From contig NW_027476221.1 of assembly GCF_051020955.1 (NCBI RefSeq), positions 372,001 to 436,000 on the forward strand: a stretch of 64,000 nt of DNA. The letters are read 5' to 3'. A program made the position numbers and the translations under genes. Shown piece by piece: positions 51,820 through 62,568 of the stretch. The notes beneath the pieces were generated by a model. That model did no database searches. It saw nothing but the letters and a program-made list of their open reading frames with translations, and was not told the DNA's origin. This DNA comes from Megalopta genalis (lineage: Eukaryota > Arthropoda > Insecta > Hymenoptera > Halictidae). Within the stretch, counting starts at the first letter, position 1, and each line of letters begins with the position of its first letter.

Positions 51820-52560
51820 TCGGCATTGATTTAAATCTAAATCTCGTTTTTCGCATGGATTTGAATCTAACTTGTTTGTTTCGTATGCAGTTGAATCTAA
51901 ATCATTTATATCGCAATTATTTGAATCTAAATCATTTGTTTCGCATGGATTTGAAGCTAAAACTTCTACTCGGTATTGATTTGTACCTAAATCTCGTGTT
52001 TTGCATGGATTTGAATCTAACTTGTTTGTTTCGCATGCAGTTGAATCTAAATCATTTATATCGCAAGTATTTGAAGCAAAATCATTTGTTTCTCTTGGAT
52101 TTGAACCAAACCTTCTTCTTCGCATTGATTTGAAGCTAAATCATGTGTTTCGAATGAATGTGAAGCTGACTCGTTTGTTTCTCTTGGATTTGAAGCTAAA
52201 CCTTCTTCTTCGCATGGATTTGAAGCTAAACCTCCTACTTCGCGTTGCGTTGAAGATAAATCATGTGTTTCGCATGGATTTGATTCTAACTCGAATGTTT
52301 CGCATGCAGTTGAAGGTAAATCATTTATATCGCAAGTATTTGATCTAAGTCTTTTTTTCGCCTGGATTAGAAACTAACTCGCTCGTTTCGCTTCCAGATG
52401 AAGCTAAATCATTTATATCGATAGTACTTGAAGGTAAATCATTTGTTTCGCATGTATTTGAAGCTAAACATTCTACTTCGCATGGATTTGAAGATAAATC
52501 ATGTGTTTCGAATGATTGTGAAGCTAACTCGTTTGTTTCGCATGCATTTGAAGCTATAAC
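51820..52560. repeat. Duplication K, copy 1 (offset 8158 bp; partner 59978-60718)
   Basis: About 0.74 kb is repeated 8.16 kb to the right. Shared marks are GCAATTATTTGAATC near 51914, GAACCAAACCTTCTTCTTCGC near 52105 given by position, and TTTGATCTAA near 52340 (1 bp short). The partner then runs into units that match 50740-51230, so the right-hand block is a mosaic of two earlier segments. Confidence 0.8.
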
Positions 52561-53673
52561 GTTTATATCGCAAGTATTTGAAGCTAAATCATTTGTTTCG
52601 CATGGAATTGAAGTTAAAACATCTACTCGGCATTGATTTGAATCTAAATCTCGTGTTTTGCATGGATTTGAATCTAGCTTGTTTGCTACGTACGCAGTTG
52701 AATCTAAATCAAATATATCGCAAGTATTTGAAGCAAAATCATTTGTTTCGCATGGATTTGAAGCTAAACCTTCTACTTCGCATTGATTTGAAGCTAAATC
52801 ATGTGTTTCGAATGAATGTGAAGCTAACTCGTTTGTTTCGCATGCATTTGAAGCTATATCGTTTATATCGCAAGTATTTGAAGCTAAATCAATTGTTTCG
52901 CATGGATTTGTAGCTAAAAATACTACTCCGCATTGATTTAAATCAAAATCTCGTTTTTCGCATGGATTTGAATCTAACTTGTTTGTTTCGCATGCAGTTG
53001 AATCTAAATTATTTATATCGCAAGTATTTGAAGTAAAATAATTTGTTTCGCTTGGATTTGAAGCCAAACCTTCTTCTTCGCATAGATTTGAAGCTAAATC
53101 ATTTGTTACGAATGAATGTGAAGCTAACTCGTCTGTTCCGCATGCATTTGAAGCTATATCGTTTATATCGCAAGTATTTGAAGCTAAATCATTCGTTTCG
53201 CATGGATTAGAAGCTAACTCGCTTGATTCGCTTCCAGTTGAAGCTAAATCATTTATATCGATAGTATTTGAAGCTAAATCGTTTGTTTGGCATGGATTTG
53301 AAGCTAAACCTTCTACTTCGCATTGATTTGAATCTAAATCATGTGTTTCGAATGACTGTGAACCTAACTCGTTTGTTTCGCACGCATTTGAAGCTATATC
53401 GTTTATATCGTAAATACTTGAAGATAAATCATTTGTTTCGCATGGATTACAAGCTAACTCGCTTGTTTCGCTTCCAGTTGAAGCAAAATATTTTATAACG
53501 CTGGTATTTGAAGCTAAATCATTTGTTTCGCATGGATTTGAAGCTAAACATTCTACTTCGCATTGATTTGAACCTAAGTCATGTGTTTCGAATGAATGTG
53601 AAGATAACTCGTTTGTATCGCATGCATTTGAAGCTATATCGTTTATATCGCAAGTATTTGTAAGCAAAATCAT
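52345..53673 (-). other. The other 442-codon minus-strand open frame
   Basis: This is a second 442-codon decapeptide frame with ATG, just right of a TTTGTAAGC unit near 53660 that shifts register. It ends at the TTTGATCTAA / GTCTTTTTTTCGCC region near 52340. Like the other long frame it is all repeat. The equal length of the two frames comes from similar spacing of the frame-breaking TTTGATCTAA units, not from a shared gene boundary. Confidence 0.18.
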
Positions 53674-53789
53674 TTGTTTCGCTTGGATTTGAAGCTCAAT
53701 CTTCTACTTCGCATTGATTTGAAGCTAAATCATGTGTTTCGAATGCATGTGAATCTAAGTTGTTTGTTTCGCATGCATTTGAATCTAAA

Positions 53790-55680
53790 TCATTTATATC
53801 GCAAGTATTTGAAGCTAAATCATTTGTTTCGCATAGATTTGAAACCAAAGCTTTAACCTCGCATTGATTTGAACCTAAATCATGTGTTTCGCATGAATAT
53901 GAAGCTAACTCTTTTGTCTCGCTTCCAGTTGAAGCTAAATCATTTATATCGCAAGTATTTGAAGCTAAATAATTTGTTTCGCATGGATTTGAAGCTAAAC
54001 CTTCTACTTCGTATTCCTTTGAAGACAAATCATGTGTTTCGGATGGATTTGAAGCTAACTCGCTTGTTTCGCTTCCAGTTAAAGCTAAATCATTTATATC
54101 GCAAGTATTTGAAGCAAAATCATTTGTTTCTCATGGATTTGAAGCTAAACCTTCTACTTCGCATTGATTTGAAGATAAATCATGTGTTTCGAATGACTGT
54201 GAAGCTAACTCGTTTTTTTCGCATGCATTTGTAGCTATATCGTTTATATCGCAAGTATTTGAAGCTAAATCATTTGTTTCGCATGGATTTGAAGCTAAAC
54301 CTTCTACTTCGTATTCCTTTGAATCTAAATCTCGTGTTTTGAATGGATTTGAAGCTAACTCGCTTGTTTCGCTTCCAGTTGAATGTAAATCATTTATATC
54401 GCAAGTATTTGAAGCAAAATCATTTGTTTCTCTTGGATTTGAAGCTAAACCTTCTACTTCGCAATGCATGGAAGATAAATCATGTGTTTCGCGTCGATTT
54501 GAAGCTAACTCGTTTGTTTCGCATGGAGTTGAATCTAAATCATTTATATCGCAAGTATTTGAAGCTAAATCATTTGTTTCGCTTGGATTTGAAGCAAACT
54601 CGCATGTTTCGCTTCCAGTTGGTGCTAAATCATTTATATCGCCAGTATTTGAAGGCAAATCATTTGTTTCGCGTGGATTTTAAGCTACACCTTCTACTTC
54701 GCATTGATTTGAAGCTAAATCATGTGTTTCGAATGACTGTGAAGCTAAATCATTTGTTTCGCATGGATTTGAAGCTAAACCTTCTACTACGAAATGCAAG
54801 GAAGATAAATCACGTGTTTCGCGTGGATTTGAAGCTTACTCGATTGTTTCGCATGCAGTTGAATCTAAATCGTTTATATCGCAAGTATTTGAAGCTAAAT
54901 TATTTGTTTCGCTTGGATATGAAGTTAAAACCTCTACTTCGCATTGATTTGAAGATAAATCATGTGTTTCGAATGAATGTGAAGCTAACTCGTTTGTTTC
55001 GCATGCATTTGAAGCTACATCGTTTATATCGCAAGTACTTGAAGCAAAATCATTTGTTTCGCTTGGATTTGAAGCTAAACCTTCTACTTCGCATTGATTT
55101 GAAGCTAAATCATGTGTTTCGAATGACTGTGAAGCTAACTCGTTTGTTTCGCATGAATTTGAAGCTAACTCGCTTGATTCGCTTCCAGTTAAAGCTAAAT
55201 CATTTATATCGCAAGTATTTGAAGGTAAATCATTTGTTTCGCATGGATTTGAAGCTAAACCTTCCACTTCGCTTTGATTTGAAGCTAAATCATGTGTTTC
55301 GAATGACTGTGAAGGTAACTCGTTTGTTTCGCATGCATTTGAAGATATATCGTTTATATCGCAAGTATTTGAAGCTAAATCAATTGTGTCACATGGACTT
55401 GAAGCTAAATCTTCTACCTCGCATTGATTTGAGGCTAAATCATGTGTTTCGAATGAATGTGAAGCTAACTCGTTTGTTTCGCATGGATTAGAAGCTAACT
55501 CGCTTGTTTCGCTTCCAGTTAAAGCTAAATCATTTATATCGCTAGTACTTGAAGCTAAATCATTTGTTTCGCATGGATTTGATGCTAATCCTTCTACTTC
55601 GCGTTGCTTTGAAGATAAATCATGTGTTTTCGCATGAATGTGAAGCTAACTCGTTTGTCTCGCTTCCAGTTAAAGCTAAA
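53790..55680. repeat. 1.9 kb tandem block L, copy 1 (1891 bp)
   Basis: This is head to tail with copy 2 at 55681. Marks are CATAGATTTGAAACC, the GCTTTAACCTCGC unit, CTACTACGAAATGC near 54783 and GAATGTAAATC near 54382. The offset is 1891 bp for the first 1.1 kb and then 2041 bp, because copy 2 holds one extra 150-bp HOR. Confidence 0.88.
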
Positions 55681-57720
55681 TCATTTATATCGCAAGTATT
55701 TGAAGCTAAATCATTTGTTTCGCATAGATTTGAAACCAAAGCTTTAACCTCGCATTGATTTGAACCTAAATCATGTGTTTCGCATGAATATGAAGCTAAC
55801 TCTTTTGTCTCGCTTCCAGTTGAAGCTAAATCATTTATATCGCAAGTATTTGAAGCTAAATCATTTGTTTCGCATGGATTTGAAGCTAAACCTTCTACTT
55901 CGTATTCCTTTGAAGACAAATCATGTGTTTCGGATGGATTTGAAGCTAACTCGCTTGTTTCGCTTCCAGTTAAAGCTAAATCATTTATATCGCAAGTATT
56001 TGAAGCAAAATCATTTGTTTCTCATGGATTTGAAGCTAAACCTTCTACTTCGCATTGATTTGAAGATAAATCATGTGTTTCGAATGACTGTGAAGCTAAC
56101 TCGTTTTTTTCGCATGCATTTGTAGCTATATCGTTTATATCGCAAGTATTTGAAGCTAAATCATTTGTTTCGCATGGATTTGAAGCTAAACCTTCTACTT
56201 CGTATTCCTTTGAATCTAAATCTCGTGTTTTGAATGGATTTGAAGCTAACTCGCTTGTTTCGCTTCCAGTTGAATGTAAATCATTTATATCGCAAGTATT
56301 TGAAGCAAAATCATTTGTTTCTCTTGGATTTGAAGCTAAACCTTCTACTTCGCAATGCATGGAAGATAAATCATGTGTTTCGCGTCGATTTGAAGCTAAC
56401 TCGTTTGTTTCGCATGGAGTTGAATCTAAATCATTTATATCGCAAGTATTTGAAGCTAAATCATTTGTTTCGCTTGGATTTGAAGCAAACTCGCATGTTT
56501 CGCTTCCAGTTGGTGCTAAATCATTTATATCGCCAGTATTTGAAGGCAAATCATTTGTTTCGCGTGGATTTTAAGCTACACCTTCTACTTCGCATTGATT
56601 TGAAGCTAAATCATGTGTTTCGAATGACTGTGAAGCTAAATCATTTGTTTCGCATGGATTTGAAGCTAAACCTTCTACTACGAAATGCAAGGAAGATAAA
56701 TCACGTGTTTCGCGTGGATTTGAAGCTAACTCGATTGTTTCGCATGCAGTTGAATCTAAATCGTTTATATCGCAAGTATTTGAAGCTAAATTATTTGTTT
56801 CGCTTGGATATGAAGTTAAAACCTCTACTTCGCATTGGTTTGAAGATAATTCATGTGTTTCGAATGAATGTGAAGCTAACTCGTTTGTTTCGTATGCATT
56901 TGAAGCTACATCGTTTATATCGCAAGTATTTGAAGCAAAATCATTTGTTTCGCTTGGATTTGAAGCTAAAACTTTTACTCGGCATTGATTTGAATCTTAA
57001 CCATGTGTTTCGAATGAACGTGAAGCTAACTCGTTTGTTTCGCATGCAGTTGAATCTAAATCAATTATATCGCAAGTATTTGAAGCTAAATTATTTGTTT
57101 CGCTTGGATTTGAAGCTAAACCTTCTACTTCGCATTGATTTGAAGCTAAATCATGTGTTTCGAATGACTGTGAAGCTAACTCGTTTGTTTCGCATGAATT
57201 TGAAGCTAACTCGCTTGATTCGCTTCCAGTTAAAGCTAAATCATTTATATCGCAAGTATTTGAAGGTAAATCATTTGTTTCGCATGGATTTGAAGCTAAA
57301 CCTTCCACTTCGCTTTGATTTGAAGCTAAATCATGTGTTTCGAATGACTGTGAAGGTAACTCGTTTGTTTCGCATGCATTTGAAGATATATCGTTTATAT
57401 CGCAAGTATTTGAAGCTAAATCAATTGTGTCACATGGACTTGAAGCTAAATCTTCTACCTCGCATTGATTTGAGGCTAAATCATGTGTTTCGAATGAATG
57501 TGAAGCTAACTCGTTTGTTTCGCATGGATTAGAAGCTAACTCGCTTGTTTCGCTTCCAGTTAAAGCTAAATCATTTATATCGCTAGTACTTGAAGCTAAA
57601 TCATTTGTTTCGCATGGATTTGATGCTAATCCTTCTACTTCGCGTTGCTTTGAAGATAAATCATGTGTTTTCGCATGAATGTGAAGCTAACTCGTTTGTC
57701 TCGCTTCCAGTTAAAGCTAT
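55681..57720. repeat. Block L, copy 2 (about 2040 bp)
   Basis: This is the second copy of 53790-55680. The extra 150 bp lies at about 56974-57123 and is a subfamily-2-like HOR (AAAACTTTTACTCGG then GAATCTTAACC). Near 57720 the copy passes into a unit with GCTATATCATTTATATCG. Copy-specific changes include CGTATGC near 56892. Confidence 0.88.
56234..57532 (+). other. Longest plus-strand open frame (432 codons), probably not a gene
   Basis: This frame reads LKLNHLFRMD-type decapeptides that are basic and hydrophobic. It starts at one of the many ATGs supplied by CGCATGGATTTG. Its partner in block L copy 1 (54343-55491) has 382 codons, 50 fewer, through the 150-bp HOR difference. This frame has few codons one step from a stop, so long runs are expected by chance. 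A third frame on the same strand (FEAKSFVSHG type) is open in many of the same places. Confidence 0.12.
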
Positions 57721-60700
57721 ATCATTTATATCGCAAGTATTTGAAGGTAAATCATTTGTTTCGCATGGATTTGAAGCTAAACCTTCTATTTCGGATTGAT
57801 TTGAAGCTAAATCATTTGTATCGAATGTATGTGAATCTAAGTTGTTTGTTTCGCATGCAGTTGAATCTAAATCATTTATATCGCAATTATTTGAATCCCA
57901 ATCATTTGTTTCGCATGGATTTGAAGCTAAAACTTCTACTCGGCATTGATTTGAATCTAAATCTCGTGTTTTGCATGGATTTGAATCTAACTTGTTTGTT
58001 TCGCATGCAGTTGAATCTAAATCATTTATATCGCAAGTATTTGAAGCAAAATCATTTGTTTCTCTTGGATTTGAACCAAACCTTCTTCTTCGCATTGATT
58101 TGAAGCTAAATCATGTGTTTCGAATGAATGTGAAGCTGACTCGTTTGTTTCGCATGGATTTGAAGCTATATCGTTTATATCGCAAGTATTTGAAGCTAAA
58201 TCATTTGTTTCGCATGGATTAGAAGCTAACTCGCTTGTTTCGCTTCCAGTTGAAGCTATATCATTTATATCGCTAGTATTTGAAGTTAAATCATTTGTTT
58301 CGCATGGATTTGAAGCTAAAACTTCTACTTCGTATTCCTTTGAAGACAAATCATGTGTTTCGCTTGGATTTGAAGCTAACTCGTTTGTTTCGCATGCATT
58401 TGAATCTATATCGTTCATATCGCAAGTATTTGAAGCTAAATGTTTCTTTTCGCATGGGTTAGAGGCTAACTCGCTTGTTTCGCTTCCAGTTGATGCTAAA
58501 TCATTTATATCGCTAGTATTCGAAGGTAAATCATTTGTTTCGCATGGATTAGAAGCTAACTCGCTTGTTTCGCTTCCAATTGAAGCTATATCATTTATAG
58601 CGCTAGTATTTGAAGTTAAATCATTTGTTTCGCATGGAGTTGAAGCTAATCCTTCTACTTCGTATTCCTTTGAAGACAAATCATTTGTTTCGCATGTATT
58701 TGAAGCTAACTCGCTAGTTTCGCTTCCAGTTAAAGCTAAATCATTAATATCGCAAGTATTTGAAGCTAAATCATTTATTTCGCATCGATTGGAAGCTAAA
58801 CCTTCTACTTCGCATTGATTTGAACCAAAGTCATGTGTTTCGAATGAATGTGAAGCTAACTCGTTTGTATCGCATGCTTTTGAAGCTATATCGTTTATAT
58901 CGCAAGTATTTGAAACTAAATCATTTGTTTCGCATGGATTAGAATCTAAATCGCTTGTTTCGCTTCCAGTTGAAGCTATATCATTTATATCGCTAGTATT
59001 TGAAACTAAATCATTTGTTTCGCATGGATTTGAAGCTAAACCTTCTACTTCGCATTAATTTGATCCTAAGTCATGTGTTTCGAATGAATGTGAAGCTAAC
59101 TCGTTTGTATCGCATGCATGTGAAGCTATATCGTTTATATCGCAAGTATTTGAAGCTAAATCATTCGTTTCGCATGGATTAGAAGCAAACTCGCTTGTTT
59201 CGCTTCCAGTTGAAGCTATATCATTTATATCGCAAGTATTTGATCTAAATCTTTTTTTTCGCATGGATTAGAAGCTAACTCGCTCGTTTCGCTTCCAGAT
59301 GAAGCTAAATCATTTATATCGCTAGTACTTGAAGGTAAATCATTTGTTTCGCATGGATTTGAAGCTAAACCTTCTACTTCGCATGGATTTGAAGATAAAT
59401 CATGTGTTTCGAATGACTGTGAAGCTAACTCGTTTGTTTCGCATGCATTTGAAGCTATAACGTTTATATAGCAAGTATTTGAAGCTAAATCGTTTGTTTC
59501 GCATGGATTTGAAGCTAAAACTTTTACTCGGCATTGATTTAAATCTAAATCTCGTTTTTCGCATTGATTTGAATCTAGCTTGTTTGTTTCGTATGCAGTT
59601 GAATCTAAATCAATTATATCGCAAGTATTTGAAGCAAAATCATTTGTTTCGCATGGATTTGAAGCTAAACCTTCTACATCGCGTTGCTTTGAAGATAAAT
59701 CATGTGTTTCGCATGGATTTGAATCTAACTCGATTGTTTCGCATGCAGTTGAAGCTAAATCATTTATATTGCAAGTATTTGAAGCTAAATCATTTGTTTC
59801 GCATCGTTTTGAAGTTAAACCTTCTACTTAGCATTGATTTGAACCTAAGTCATGTGTTTCGAATGAATGTGAAGCTAACTCGTTTGTATCGCATGCATTT
59901 GAAACTATATCGTTTATATCGCAAGTATTTGATGCTAAATCATTTGTTTCGAATGGATTTGTAGCTAAAACTTCTACTCCGCATTGATTTAAATCTAAAT
60001 CTCGTTTTTCGCATGGATTTGAATCTAACTTGTTTGTTTCGCATGCAGTCGAATCAGAATCATTTATATCGCAATTATTTGAATCTAAATCATTTGTTTC
60101 GCATGGATTTGAAGCTAAAACTTCTACTCGGCATTGATTTGTATCTAAATCTCGTGTTTTGCATGGATTTGAATCTAACTTGTTTGTTTCGCATGCAGTT
60201 GAATCTAAATCATTTATATCGCAAGTATTTGAAGCAAAATCATTTGTTTCTCTTGGATTTGAACCAAACCTTCTTCTTCGCATTGATTTGAAGCTAAATC
60301 ATGTGTTTCGAATGAATGTGAAGCTGACTCGTTTGTTTCTCTTGGATTTGAAGCTAAACCTTCTTCTTCGCATGGATTTGAAGCTAAACCTTCTACTTCG
60401 CGTTGCATTGAAGATAAATCATGTGTTTCGCATGGATTTGATTCTAACTCGAATGTTTCGCATGCAGTTGAAGGTAAATCATTTATATCGCAAGTATTTG
60501 ATCTAAATCTTTTTTTTCGCCTGGATTAGAAACTAACTCGCTCGTTTCGCTTCCAGATGAAGCTAAATCATTTATATCGATAGTACTTGAAGGTAAATCA
60601 TTTGTTTCGCATGTATTTGAAGCTAAACCTTCTACTTCGCATGGATTTGATGATAAATCATGTGTTTCGAATGATTGTGAAGCTAACTCGTTTGTTTCGC

Positions 60701-61609
60701 ATGCTTTTGAAGCTATATCGTTTATATCGCTAGTATTTGAAACTACATCATTTGTTTCGCATGGATTCGAAGCTAAACCTTCTACTTCGCATTGATTTGT
60801 TCCTAAGTCATGTGTTTCGAATGAATATGAAGCTAACTCGTTTGTATCGCATGCATTTGAAGCTATATCGTTTATATCGCAAGTATTTGAAGCTAAATCA
60901 TTTGTTTCGCATGGATTTGTAGCTAAAAATACTACTCCGCATTGATTTAAATCAAAATCTCGTTTTTCGCATGGATTTGAATCTAACTTGTTTGTTTCGC
61001 ATGCAGTTGAATCTAAATCATTTATATCGCAAGTATTTGAAGTAAAATAATTTGTTTCGCTTGGATTTGAAGCCAAACCTTCTTCTTCGCATTGATTTGA
61101 AGCTAAATCATGTGTTACGAATGAATGTGAAGCTAACTCGTTTGTTCCGCATGCATTTGAAGCTATATCGTTTATATCGCAAGTATTTGAAACTAAATCA
61201 TTCGTTTCGCATGGATTAGAAGCTAACTCGCTTGATTCGCTTCCTGTTGAAGCTAAATCATTTATATCGCAAGTGTTTGAAACTAAATCATTTGTTTCGC
61301 ATGGATTTGAAACTAAACCTTCTACCTCGCACTGATTTGAACCTTTGACATGTGTTTCGCATGGATTTGAATCTAACTCGATTGTTTCGCATGCAGTTAA
61401 AGCTAAACCATTTATATCGCAAGTATTAGAAGCTAAATCATTTGTTTCGCATGGATTTGAAGCTAAACATTCTACTTCGCGTTGCTTTGAAGATAAATCA
61501 TGTGTTTCGCATGGATTTGAAGCTATCTCGCTTGATTCACTTCCAGTTGAAGCTAAATCATTTATATCGCAAGTGTTTGAAGCTAAATCATTTGTTTCGC
61601 ATGGATTTG
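57721..61609. repeat. Mixed HOR region without a clear long tandem copy of its own
   Basis: This is ordinary a-b-c-d-e satellite with segments borrowed from other blocks. The part at 57950-58150 resembles 51990-52160, the part near 58890-59240 resembles the block J family, 59978-60718 is duplication K copy 2, and 60700-61190 resembles 50740-51230. The junction TTTGATCTAA recurs near 59241 and 60499. No gene or non-satellite sequence is seen. Confidence 0.8.
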
Positions 61610-62089
61610 AAGCTAATCCTTCTACCTCGCACTGATTTGAAGCTCTGTCATGTGTTTCGCGTGGATTTGAATCTAACTCGATTGCTTCGCATGCAGTTGA
61701 AGCTACATCATTTATATCGCAAGTATTTGAAGGTAAATCACTTGTTTCGCATGGATTTGTAGCTAAAACTTCTACTCCGCATTGATTTAAATCTAAATCA
61801 TGTGTTTCGCGTGAATGTGAAGATAACTCGTTTGTCTCGCTACCAGTTGAAGCTAAACCATTTATATCGCAAGTATTTGAAGCTAAATCATTTGTTTCGC
61901 ATGGATTTGAAGCTAACTCGCTTGTTTCACTTCCAGTTGAAGCTAAATCATTTATATCGCAAGTATTTGAATATAAATCATTTGTTTCACATGGATTTTA
62001 AGATAAACCCTCTACTCCGCATTGATTTGAAGCTAAATCACGTGGTTCGCATGGATTTGAAACTAAATCATTTGTTTCGCATGGATTTG
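61610..62089. repeat. 480-bp tandem block M, copy 1
   Basis: This is followed directly by a second copy at 62090-62568. The length is 480 bp, or 16 units of 30 bp. Shared marks are GAAGCTCTGTCATG, TGATTTTAAG-type a unit near 61990, CACGTGGTTCGC near 62040 and GAAGATAACTCG near 61810. Copy 2 has lost 1-2 bases near 62218-62224 (CAATGTTTCGC). Confidence 0.85.
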
Positions 62090-62568
62090 AAGCTAATCCT
62101 TCTACCTCGCACTGATTTGAAGCTCTGTCATGTGTTTCGCGTGGATTTGAATCTAACTCGATTGCTTCGCATGCAGTTGAAGCTACATCATTTATATCGC
62201 AAGTACTTGAAGGTAAATCAATGTTTCGCATGGATTTGTAGCTAAAACTTCTACTCCGCATTGATTTAAATCTAAATCATGTGTTACGCGTGAATGTGAA
62301 GATAACTCGTTTGTCTCGCTTCCAGTTGAAGCTAAATCATTTATATCGCAAGTATTTGAAGCTAAATCATTTGTTTCGCATGGATTTGAAGCTAACTCGC
62401 TTGTTTCACTTCCAGTTGAAGCTAAATCATTTATATCGCAAGTATTTGAATATAAATCATTTGTTTCACATGGATTTTAAGATAAACCCTCTACTCCGCA
62501 TTGATTTGAAGCTAAATCACGTGGTTCGCATGGATTTGAAACTAAATCATTTGTTTCGCATGGATTTG
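62090..62568. repeat. 480-bp tandem block M, copy 2
   Basis: This is a near-perfect copy of 61610-62089, with a small deletion near 62220 and a TTTCG to TTACG change near 62284. After it the CACGTGGTTCGC unit continues at about 300-bp spacing (62760 and 63002), which suggests a further amplified subfamily at the right edge. Confidence 0.83.
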
